Source of the DNA: Pempheris klunzingeri
Taxonomy: Eukaryota > Chordata > Actinopteri > Acropomatiformes > Pempheridae
Assembly: GCF_042242105.1 (NCBI RefSeq)
Contig: NC_092014.1
Coordinates: 6,359,874 to 6,423,873 of the forward strand
Direction: 5' to 3'
DNA: 64,000 nt
The position numbers were made by a program, and so were the translations under genes. Positions within the stretch are counted from its first letter, which is position 1. The number at the start of each line of letters is the position of its first letter. The notes under the pieces were generated by a model, which made no database searches, was not told where the DNA came from, and worked only from the letters and a program-made list of their open reading frames with translations. Shown here one piece after another: positions 12,329 through 22,568 of this stretch.

Positions 12329-13812
12329 TGTCTGTCTGTCTGTCTGTCTGTGTCTGTGTATGTATGCAGGGTGGAGGATGTTTTATGACTCATTGATATT
12401 ATTTTTATTGATCTTAACATATGTCTTTAATGGTCACAGAACAAATAGGCTACAAGTATATTAATTAGTATCTATTTAGTATAAGTTGGTTTATAATTGT
12501 AAGTATTTTTGTAGTGATGGTTTTATGAGTATATATTAATACTAGATAATACATATCATGGTAATTTTTAATGAATATCAAGCAGTTAATGAGCTTTTAT
12601 CTTTTCTTATTTTAACAGTTTGGCCTAGATTTGGATAAATTTGTGTCTGCCAACGTGGAGGTGGGAGGAACACGCTCCGCTGCGTATAAGTTTGCTACAG
12701 AAAGGACCAGTGAGGACCGCTACTTTTTCAGCACTCACAGGATCACCTGCAGCCATTATAGGTAGTGTGGATCCCTGCAACACCGCTTAGGATTTTTCAG
12801 TCAAAATTATAAGATAAGTTCAGTTAATGATCTCTTCTGTCTCGCTGTGACTAGTTACCGTGCAGCAAGCAACCCACCTCTCAGCTCTGAGTTCAGTAAG
12901 GATTTGGCCAGACTGCCAAGTCTCTACAACTCCTTCACCAAGGCTCAGTACAGTGAGCTCATACGTACCTATGGCACACACTACATTCGCCAGGTTAAAA
13001 CACACACACACACACACAAACACACTACAGCAGTCACTTTTTAGTGGAATGTTCAAATGTAGCAGAAACAGTTCATTTAAAAAAAAACTTTCCATGCAAT
13101 CCAGCAGTGGGCACTGGCAGCTTGACCCATTGCATTCTCCATTGGCCTAGGAGTATGAGCTATGACCTATTAGTGAACTAAACAAAGCTAGTAATATTAT
13201 GTTGCTTGCAATGAAAATAGCAGGGGGGTCTGCCAGACAGACCAGACAAACCTAAACGTGTAGTGAGGGTGAACTGGGAATATGTTCTTTCCACCACCAG
13301 ATGATATTCTGGACATTGTTGGGCTGTTCTTGTTGACATGTCTTTTCAGTGTGACATGGAGGTTGGGGACAGCACCAGTGGACTGGCAGATAGGGGTGGT
13401 GGTCCCCATTCAAAGAGGGGGACTGCAGGGTGTGCTCCAATTATCAGGGTATCACACTGTCCAGCATCCCCAGGAAAGTCTAATTCAGGGTGCTGGAAAG
13501 GAGCCTCTGACCGATTGTGGAACCTCAGATCCAGGAGGAACAATGCAGATTACATGCGGGTAGTGGAACAAGCTCTTTACCCTTGCAGCATTGTTGAAGG
13601 GGTCATAGAGGTTTAGCCATCCAATCTACGTGTAAACCTTTAGGTTATGGTTAGATTAAAGTCTTCACCCAAAACTGATTTACCTCGTGGGTTTTGCATT
13701 TTGTCCTCAAGAGGAAGACATGTCCCCACAACATGACTTATATATGGCACACAAACATATAGACGCTTTTAATTTCCATATATATTCCACTATATATATA
13801 TGTATATGTATA

Positions 13813-13881
<69 letters not shown>

Positions 13882-16800
13882 ATGTATATATATATACATA
13901 CAGTACAGGCCAAAAGTTTGGACACACCTTCTCATTCAATGCGTTTTCTTTATTTTCATGACTATTTACATTGTAGATTCTCACTGAAGGCATCAAAACT
14001 ATGAATGAACACATGTGGAATTATGTACTTAACAAAAAAGTGTGAAATAACTGAAAACATGTTTTATATTCTAGTTTCTTCAAAGTAGCCACCCTTTGCT
14101 CTGATTACTGATTGGCACACTCTTGGCATTCTCTTGATGAGCTTCAAGAGGTAGTCACCTGAAATGGTTTTCACTTCACAGGTGTGCCTTGTCAGGGTTA
14201 CTTAGTGGAATTTCTTGCCTTATTAATGGAGTTGGGACCATCAGTTGTGTTGTGCAGAAGTCAGGTTGATACACAGCCGACAGCCCTATTGGACAACTGT
14301 TAGAATTCATATTATGGCAAGAACCAATCAGCTAAGTAAAGAGAAACGAGTGGCCATCATTACTTTAAGAAATGAAGGTCAGTCAGTCTGGAAAATTGCA
14401 AAAACTTTGAATGTGTCCCCAAGTGCAGTCGCAAAAACCATCAAGCGCTACAACGAAACTGGCTCACACGAGGACCGCCCCAGGAAAGGAAGACCAAGAG
14501 TCACCTCTGCTGCTGAGGATAAGTTCATCCGAGTCACCAACCTCAGAAATCGCAAGTTAACAGCGGCTCAGATTAGAGACCAGATGAATGCCACACAGAC
14601 CTCTAGCAGCAGACACATCTCTAGAACAACTGTTAAGAGGAGACTGCGCGAATCAGGCCTTCATGGTCAAATAGCTGCTAGGAAACCACTGCTAAGGAGA
14701 GGCAACAAGCAGAAGAGATTTGTTTGGGCCAAGAAACACAAGGAATGGACATTAGACCAGTGGAAATCTGTGCTTTGGTCTGATGAGTCCAAATTTGAGA
14801 TCTTTGGTTCCAACCGCCGTGTCTTTGTGCGACGCAGAAAAGGTGAACGGATGGATTCTACATGCCTGGTTCCCACCGTGAAGCACGGAGGAGGAGGTGT
14901 GATGGTGTGGGGGTGCTTTGCTGGTGACACTGTTGGGGATTTATTCAAAATTGAAGGCATACTGAACCAGCATGGCTACCACAGCATCCTGCAGCGACAT
15001 GCCATCCCATCCGGTTTGCGTTTAGTTGGACCATCATTTATTTTTCAACAGGACAATGACCCCAAACACACCTCCAGGCTGTGTAAGGGCTATTTGACCA
15101 AGTAGGAGAGTGATGGAGTGCTGCGCCAGATGACCTGGCCTCCACAGTCACCGGACCTGAACCCAATCAAGATGGTTTGGGGTGAGCTGGACCGCAGAGT
15201 GAAGGCAAAAGGGCCAACAAGTGCTAAGCATCTCTGGGAACTCCTTCAAGACTGTTGAAAACCATTTCAGGTGACTACCTCTTGAAGCTCATCAAGAGAA
15301 TGCCAAGAGTGTGCAAAGCAGTAATCAGAGCAAAGGGTGGCTACTTTGAAGAAACTAGAATATAAAACATGCTTTCAGTTATTTCACACTTTTTTGTTAA
15401 GTACATAATTCCACATGTGTTCATCCATAGTTTTGATGCCTTCAGTGAGAATCTACAATGTAAATAGTCATGAAAATAAAGAAAACGCATTGAATGAGAA
15501 GGTGTGTCCAAACTTTTGGCCTGTACTGTATGTATAGAATTTTCTTTTTTTCTCTCAACAATATTGTTCTTGATTTCAGGTTTCCCTTGGGGGGCGATTC
15601 AGGCGGGTCACAGCTGCACGTACCTGTTTGTCCAGACTGAATGGGCTCTCCTCAAGTGAGGTACATGTAGCATACGTGCCTGTACAATGTACTCAGTGAC
15701 CAAAATGTATATTTGGACACACACTGTTACCCACCATGAAAGTCAGAAGAACTTTTTAATGAGCACAAATGAACAAACTGTAATGTTATTTTCCAAACCT
15801 CATGATCTACTACTGCTTTATGTGTCCATTCTATCTTCAAATCCCAATGTTCCTGTATTTAGTAATGTATCCGATGAAGTGGGTGTGCAGCACCACTCAA
15901 AACTTCTGAATGCTAAAGTTTCATATTTAGATTTAGTCTTAAAGTAAATGTGACTTACCTTGAGCAGATTTTTAAAAATTGATTTTTAATTAATCCTCCA
16001 TAGGTAATTTTTGCCCAGGGGGCATTTTGTTATAGATCATCTGATCCTCCTCAACTGTTGGTTTCATTCCTCGCTCCTTTTAACAGCTCTTTAAGTGTCC
16101 TTGAGCAAGACACTGAGCCTGCACCTTTCTTGATGTTCACCTCTTTGCCACCATTTGAGTGTGACTGTGTGTGTGAAGCATTGTAATGCACCTGTTCACT
16201 GCTCCCACCATAAAGGCTTGACTATCAGTTGATAATAAATGTAATTATTTCTCCTCCTGTCCTATAGGTCCATTCCTGCTTGTCACTGGGTATCTCTGTA
16301 GGCCTGGGGAAAGTGAAATTATCTAGCTATCAAGCTTGCTCCAAAGTCCTACGAAACCAGGGCTTCTCCACCTGGTTCGGCTCTGGTCTCCACCAACACT
16401 ACACAGAGGTGACAGGAGGCACTGGTTGGTTGGGGGAGTTTTCACTCACTCATGATGACTCCCTGGGCTACAGGAATTGGCTGAGCACCCTTAAAGACCG
16501 CCCGGATATTGTTTCATACTCTCTGAGGCCAATGTATGATTTGGTGCCAAATAATATGCAGAAGGTAGAGATGAAGGCTGCCATAGAGCAGTACTTAGAG
16601 GACAATGCTGTGAAGAACTCACCCAGTAGACCAGATTGTGGGTCGTCCACTCTCCGCTGTCCACAAGAAACCTGGAGGGGAACGCTGGTGGTGACCATTG
16701 TCCGAGCCTGGGGCCTAAAAGGAGATTTAACTGGCAAGACTGAGAGGTGAGTAGAGTGAAGCCAAGGATTTAGATCTGAAGGTGGGACATCAAACAACAA

Positions 16801-17931
16801 AATGAATTCACCTGTTGCTTTTCCTTGTTCCTATTCACAGCTATGCTAAAATGCGGTACGGTTCCAGCTATCATACAACTCATATGGTCCATTCAAACGA
16901 CCCCTGGTGGAATGCTCAGTATAATTTGGGGAAGGTCAGTACATTTTCTCGTTACAGATCAGCTCAAAAGAATATACATAATCCCATTATTTGGCCTAAA
17001 AGAAAACTAATGTCTTATATACTATACTATGTAATACTTTATGTTAGTTCGGAAACGCACATAATTTAATGCTGTGAAATGGTTAGTTTTAGACATCAAA
17101 AACAAACAAATCTTGGTTAGGTTAATGAGAAGAGTATGATTTGGGTTAAGAAAAGTACTTTAGAGTACTTTTTAAGTGATAGAGTGATGGAAGACGCAAG
17201 TGACGTACTTTTTGTTTCATAACTGACATAAACAGGGGTCTCCTGGGTAAAAGTATGTTATGACCCAGCCAGCCACCATCACCTGCTCCAAATTTGGACT
17301 TTGTCAGTCAGTTGACTTCCTTTCCTCCCATCATAAGGGTTATGGTTGGGCCTCTAATGACTAAAGGTCACATAATGTAACACTGGCCTTTTTAACCCTT
17401 TTGGCATGAGGCTGAAAGAAATTTTCTGAAGTCAAGTAACAAACAAAGGTCAAAACCAGGCAATTTATGCAGAAAGGGGGTAAGCAGAGAATCATGAATC
17501 CACCAGGCAGGTGAAGTCAGGCTGGAAGAACAAAGGCTGGAAAGCTATGGAGAAAACTAGCAAGACAACCAAGCAGAAAGTGAGTGGAAATGGGCCAGCT
17601 GATACTGCATACTGCAATGCTGATGAGGCAAATAGTAGACAGGTGGGCAGGGACCTCAATTTGACATTTACATGGTAAATGCACATATATGTTTGTTTCT
17701 TTTGTTTTTTTAATGAAGGTGGACACATACAAGGGTTTGACAGTCGAGGCCTGGGACAAAGACTTGAACTTTGATGACCTTCTGGGAGAATGTACTTGGT
17801 ACCTGAGAGCGGGGACACACAGACTCAACTGTCCAGCCAGTGGAGGCGGCTTTCAGGTCCAGTATACTCTGACCTGCGATTCATATCTGACTGGAGACAA
17901 GTGTAACCGTTACAATCCATGTTCAAAGTGA
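11091..17931 (+). CDS. Perforin-1-like pore-forming protein, copy 1
   Basis: Coding exons: 11091-11360, 11457-11536, 11680-11725, 12619-12761, 12855-12993, 15580-15660, 16268-16746, 16841-16934 and 17719-17931, giving 514 residues with phase kept throughout. A signal peptide spans about residues 1-26. The MACPF domain follows, with the family signature Y-x6-YGTHY at 212-223 and the downstream '[10 protein letters not shown]' strand. A short Cys-containing link leads to a C-terminal C2 domain from about 390. Perforins are secreted from cytotoxic-cell granules, bind membranes through Ca2+ on C2, and oligomerise into pores. In the first C2 calcium loop the second expected Asp is Glu412, while Asp406 and the WDxD...DD loop (456-464) remain. 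An 18-nt deletion relative to copy 2 removes one Cys from the link. Introns 3 and 5 carry transposon insertions, but the exons look intact. Confidence 0.93.
11853..12170 (+). mobile_element. Tc1/mariner-like transposase fragment in intron 3
   Basis: The translation contains '[20 protein letters not shown]', the conserved block around the second catalytic Asp of Tc1-like transposases. The next sequence looks like the 3' end of such an element. It lies in a segment (about 11765-12425) that is missing from the same intron of copy 2. It begins after an (AT)n run at 11817-11849. The rest of the transposase is absent. Confidence 0.6.
12291..12362. repeat. (TG)n / (TCTG)n microsatellite
   Basis: About 36 bp of TG repeats is followed by TCTG repeats. 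It lies within the copy-1-specific insert of intron 3. Confidence 0.9.
13270..13620 (+). mobile_element. LINE reverse transcriptase fragment in intron 5 of perforin copy 1
   Basis: The frames encode '[18 protein letters not shown]' and then '[14 protein letters not shown]', which match a well-known fish non-LTR reverse transcriptase segment (usually 'P.DWQTGVVVPIFKKGD...SNYRGI'). Frame changes are evident. A shorter piece of the same fragment lies at about 22833-22908 in copy 2, so it was present before the duplication. The clade is not assigned. Confidence 0.65.
13817..13900. repeat. (TG)n/(TA)n microsatellite
   Basis: A long TG run (about 56 bp) is followed by mixed TA/TATG repeats. The Tc1 element at 13901 inserted at a TA at the end of this run. 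Confidence 0.9.
13901..14172 (+). repeat. Left terminal inverted repeat of Tc1-like element
   Basis: It pairs with 15257-15528 in reverse complement across roughly 272 bp. The outer motif 'ttggacacaccttctcattc' is repeated at the other end. Long inverted repeats with inner transposase sites are typical of the IR/DR group of Tc1 elements. Confidence 0.9.
14314..15256 (+). pseudogene. Tc1-like transposase, inactivated
   Basis: The start is at 14314 ([12 protein letters not shown]), the usual start for this family. An in-frame extension back to 14245 is probably not used. Two helix-turn-helix regions (about residues 10-110) are followed by the DDE catalytic core. The first Asp is in 'LWSDESKF' and the second in '[10 protein letters not shown]'. 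The frame ends at a TAG (15103-15105) after 'LTK'. Beyond it the family sequence continues as '[12 protein letters not shown]', where the third catalytic residue, normally Glu in NPIE, is Lys. A further stop replaces the Trp expected after 'LLQDC'. The enzyme would be inactive even if read through. Confidence 0.9.
15257..15528 (-). repeat. Right terminal inverted repeat of Tc1-like element
   Basis: Reverse complement of 13901-14172 with few mismatches. It ends at 'ggcctgtactg', followed by the TA target. Confidence 0.9.
16040..16235 (+). repeat. Interspersed repeat in intron 6 of perforin copy 1
   Basis: It contains 'gtgtccttgagcaagacact' and 'ttcactgctcccaccataaagg', phrases from an abundant teleost repeat. 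The same copy lies at about 23470-23670 in unit 2 with almost identical sequence, so it predates the duplication. Both introns are well conserved here. Confidence 0.55.
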
Positions 17932-19284
17932 GAAATGCATTTACCGCAAATACTGCCTGCTTTTCCAACTGAAATCAAATTCAGATCAAAATAAGGCCTT
18001 TGTCTATGTATATAGATACTGAAATGGTATTCTGTCAATGAATGGAAAGAAACCAAAAGCAGATCAGATGTGTATGCAAAAATACAAAAAAAGGAAATTT
18101 AATTTCAGTCTGGGCTTGAATGTGATCAGAATTGTTGACTACTTGCCTAAAGTGTAATGAACTAGTCACACTGGCTGAAGAGTTATTTTTCTGCCATTCA
18201 GACATGACAATAATAATTTTTTCCTTTTATATTTGTCAATTGTTTTTGAACACATAAAATACAGAGAAAAAATCTAATCTTAACTTGTATTGATTATTGC
18301 TGTGTACTCAATTTGTAAGTGAGGAAATTTGGTGGTAGTGTGGTTCATATTTGGTCTGCAGTTGTAGCTGGTGATTTTCAACTTTCGCTTGTGTCAAAAC
18401 TATCACATATTTGTTCAGTCAATTTTAATGCGAGCTTCTCAGCAAATAAAGATTGTCAAAACATGTGCATCATCAGGATATGCAAAGACGGCACAGTTGA
18501 AAACTTCCAGGTTTTAACAATCAGCTCCGCAGCTTTTAAAAGCAAGCTCAGATGAACAGTTGCGCTGTTGTGTCATAGGAGTTTTTCTTTCATCAATAAA
18601 ATAATCTCTTTTTTTGTAAGTCTCTTATTTTGGTTAGTTCCTCTTTTGATGAAGTTACTGCTTTTTCTGGACACATTGAACAATACCACAGACCTGTGTG
18701 GGAGTATTTATTTAGACCAGAATAAAACAATAAAGATGCTAATTATGTTTGCAGTTTGTTGTTTTGCATGTTTTGTGTGGAATACACAGAGGCAACAAAC
18801 TGAAAATGACTAATACAATATTATCTATCCTTGTATCTTATCCTTGTATCATGAGACAAAATGATCAGAGCATAATAACATCCTTTGGACTTTAGCTGAA
18901 CATAAAAGTAGAGGAGCATGTTTCATAATCCTCAATGTAAGATGCTATCAAACAGATACAACCTGTTTCAGGTCAAGGAATTAAAATCAGATGTCTGTAA
19001 GTCAGTTGCCTATACACTGCATGCTTTTAGATAATTTCTGTGATGGTTTCAACTATTTTCTGTCCTGTAATTATGAAATGAGTTGCCAATCAAGCTTGTC
19101 AGTACAAATACACAGGTTTTTTGGGAAGGTGTGACTTTGCAGCAGTGTCATTCATCAGATCCATTATACCATTTCAGTGCTGATAAAAGTCACACACAAC
19201 TTGAATTACTGTTAAATGCAGAAATATCCAAGCATGCATTGTAAACCACTCACAAGAATTACCTGCTAACCCTCAGTGTCAACT
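17932..19284. other. 3' UTR of perforin copy 1 and spacer between units
   Basis: 17932-18466 is the likely 3' UTR, which matches unit 2 in part. From about 18470 to 19284 the sequence is AT-rich, has no match in unit 2, and shows no gene. The second unit begins near 19285. Confidence 0.6.
18445..18450 (+). terminator. Poly(A) signal, perforin copy 1
   Basis: AATAAA within 'agcaaataaagattgtc'. The same context is kept at 26917 in unit 2, and similarity between the units stops shortly after. Confidence 0.6.
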
Positions 19285-21282
19285 TGACAAACTATTTTCC
19301 AATTATAATTAAGATTATAATCATAATAAATGTTTTACACTTTTAATTGATATTCATATGTATAAAATGCACACGCTCTCTGAACTTATCAATGCTCCAG
19401 AGTTGGCAGACAAACAACAAACAAATACAAACAACAACCCTGAGGAAAACATGAAATATTGGACAATGAAAAGGTAGAAACCTATAAAAAATAAAAGCAG
19501 TTTATAGCAGCATCAACTCTTCCTGATATGATAGACTAAAGTGTATAATTGTGGTTGCAACAGCTCACCTCTTTAACGTGTACAATCATTGGTAAGGCTG
19601 TGGTTAAAATAGTGGGGAGTCTGGACTGAGCTGTGAGAATCATTTTATTCCTCCTCACCAGTGATGTTAAAGTCTTTCTTAAAGCTTTTTCAGGCCTGCT
19701 CCTTTTTCCCTGCAACAATTATATTTTAAATACATTGACAATTCCCCCCATAAAAATAATATGCTCATTATTTCCAAACTCAATTATTCATTTTCAAAAC
19801 CAATGATTTCTGTTGTTTGCATTTTCTTGTTACTCATTCCTCCAATCAAATTTATTTTCTGTGTTATTTTCAGATTTATATAATTTACCAAAGGTCGAGT
19901 CCTCAAATCTGACCTACTATCTGATCTTATCTTATTACCTTATCTCCTCTGATTTGCTTTTTGTCCTCTGAAGCTCTACACATGTAATAAGTTCCATCCT
20001 CTGCTCACTTCTGATCAAAGAACAAAGGCTCTTGACTGGAAGAGGAAGCACACCAACTTTTGGAGGATTGGAACAGGTAAAAAACTCTTCTTAAAATGTT
20101 ACATGCAGATATTATTATTATTATTGTTTTTATTATGTCAACCTAAGACTCACCTCTTCATGGTACAGAGCATGATCTGCCACTGATGTTAGCAACATTA
20201 TCAATGAGAAAGGACGAAAACAACTCTCATAGACATTCTCTTACACAAAATAATGTTTTTCATGTTTTATTTTTTCTGACTTTTCATTTAAGAGTCTACA
20301 GCCATGCTAGTGGCTGTACATATATTTGTATAAATGTCATGCACTACTGTTAGGATATAGTGACAGTTTCAGCAAATATGACAAATTATTTTAAATATAA
20401 AATAATTTCATCCTTAAGTCATCCTTAAGTTACCTTAAGGCAGGATCATGCAGATAATTTGATTTTGTACAGTACAGTTTGGTTTACTGACCTTACTTAC
20501 TTACTCTGAGGCTGTTTGGTTAGAATCAAATGCATCTGGTCAGGGACGAGATGTCAGTGAAGTACAGTAGTGGTTCATCATATAAACAGAATTACATCAA
20601 TCTACAACTAATCTTGAGAATTAGACATGAGAATTAAAATGTCTTTGTTATATACAGTATGCTCAATAACATTCAAGTGATTTTAATTCAGTCACAACCT
20701 GGTTAGAATGTATTATAAAGTTGCTACAGTTATCTCCACTATAGTGGTAATTTTAAAGCAAAGGATGCTATGTAACTCCTTCAGTGACAATTCAAACTCC
20801 TAACATGAGAAAACAACAACAATATACTTAGTATGCTTGATAAGTTGTTTCAATACCAGGAACAGGCATATCATAATGTACAGGAATAGCAATAAAACTG
20901 TGACACAACAAAGGAAAGCTGGGCGGCTAATAAATCTTTATTGCTTGCACACAAATCAAAGTCTTTATCTCAGCGATATTTATAGTGTCTGAGGGACAGT
21001 TCTCATAAAACTGTATCGAACATTAACAAGCAGAGGTAAAGTGAGCCATCACCTACGAAAAGACGATGATAGACACACAACTCATAATTAGCTGTGAGTG
21101 CATAACAAATACTGTAGCTTCTAGAGCTGCTGTTTGCCACTAAAAATGAAGCCAGTTTGGAAACATTCCTATTTCTTGTCGCCTTCACTAATGACCGTAT
21201 GCAGCTGAAATGATGTCCGCTGATTTCCTTCTCTTCTCTCTTTTTTTCAACAAAACATTTCAGTGTCTCAGCGACTCCAGCC
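19285..21282. other. Gene-free upstream region of perforin copy 2
   Basis: No coding region is supported. Blocks match 1-1290 and 10391-11090 of unit 1. About 20250-21110 has no clear match in unit 1. A splice acceptor (ttcag) about 20 nt before the ATG at 21283 suggests an untranslated first exon upstream, as in copy 1. Confidence 0.55.
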
Positions 21283-22528
21283 ATGCTCTCCTTTTCAACC
21301 CCACCCGGTCTCTACCTGAGTCTCCTGCTCTTTCTGTCGTACCACTCCCCTGCTCTCTCCTGTGTGACTGGGCTCTACACCCAGTGTGTGCCTGCTCCCT
21401 ATGTGCCAGGCCACAACCTGCTGGGGGAGGGCTTTGATGTGGTCACCCTGAAGAGAAAAGGAGCCTACATGATCGATGTGGAGACTTACCTCACCCCAGG
21501 CGACACCTGTACTCTCTGCCCTAACCCTTTCCAAGGCAACACGCTGCAGAAAGTAATCCAAAAAATAAACAATAATTCAGCAGCAACTTTAACAGCTGCC
21601 CACACTTTGTGTGCATGTTAACCATTGTGTTCTCACCTTCATTCTCAGCTGCCTGTCTCTGCAGTGGATTGGCGTGCTATAAGCGGATGCAGTGCTGACC
21701 TCCACAGCACTGCGCACACCTCCACCAGGTGTTGTATTATACATTATTGTACCACTGATTGGGTGTTTTCATACTTTAACTATATGTCGTTCCAATTTGG
21801 AAGTACAGCACGAGTTCACCTTTGAAATGAAACAGCTCTAATGGTGATTTACTGTAAATTGTGTCCACAGCTCACTGATTAGCACCTACACCTCCCAGGA
21901 CAGCAACGACTGGAAGGTAGGAAACTTCTCTCCAGCCTGGAGTGAAAATTAAAATTAAAATTAATTTTTAAAGTTCACAGAATAAATAGGCTACAAGTAT
22001 ATTAATTAGTATCTATTTAGAATTAAATGGTTTATGATAGTAAGTATTTTTGAACTGATGGTTTTATGAGTATATATCAGTATTTTATACAGCATATCAT
22101 GGTAATTTTGAATGAACATCAAGCAGCTCATGAGCTTTTATCTTTTCTTATTTTAACAGGTTGGCCTAGATTTGGATAAATTTGTGTCTGCCAACCTGGA
22201 GGTGGGAGGAACACGCTCCACTGCGTATAAGTTTGCTACAGAAAGGACCAGCGAGGACCGCTACTTTTTCAGCACTCACAGGGTCACCTGCAGCCATTAT
22301 AGGTAGTGTGGATCCCTGCAACACCACTTAGGATTTTTCAGTCAAAATTATAAGATAAGTTCTCTTCTGTCTCCTTTGACTAGTTTCCGTGCAGTAAGCA
22401 ACCCACCCATCAGCTTTCACTTCAGAAAGGATTTGGCCAGACTGCCAAGACTCTACAACTCCTCCACCAGGGCTCAGTACAGTGAGCTCATACGTACCTA
22501 TGGCACACACTACATTCGCCAGGTTAAA

Positions 22529-22568
<40 letters not shown>

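Larger units (their letters stand above)
13901..15528 (+). mobile_element. Tc1-like DNA transposon with long inverted repeats
   Basis: The ends are 'cagtacaggccaaaag' and its reverse complement, flanked by TA on both sides (13899-13900, 15529-15530), the Tc1/mariner target duplication. The element is 1,628 bp with terminal inverted repeats of about 272 bp (13901-14172 and 15257-15528), which differ at only a few positions. It encodes one transposase, now defective. It is absent from the matching intron of perforin copy 2, so it arrived after the duplication. Confidence 0.95.
1..18466. repeat. Tandem segmental duplication, unit 1 (perforin copy 1)
   Basis: Unit 1 aligns by eye with unit 2 at 19285-26945. 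Matching blocks include 1-130 with 19287-19410, about 410-505 with 19722-19818, 1130-1290 with 19828-19985, 10391-10600 with 19987-20240, all nine perforin coding exons, most introns, and the 3' UTR up to the poly(A) signals (18445 and 26917). Unit 1 is much longer because it carries extra mobile elements (1291-10390, about 11765-12425, 13901-15528). Its left edge may lie outside the window. The right edge is near 18466, since sequence after the poly(A) region no longer matches. Confidence 0.85.

Noticed and set aside
13687-14014. Open frames full of VCVCVC or HTHTHT on both strands
   Set aside because: They are translations of the TG/CA microsatellite. The same holds for frames at 12088-12464, 39506-39984 and 40627-41006.
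14245-14313. Transposase start at 14245
   Set aside because: The family starts with MARTNQLSK-like residues, found at 14314. The upstream codons lie in non-coding element sequence.
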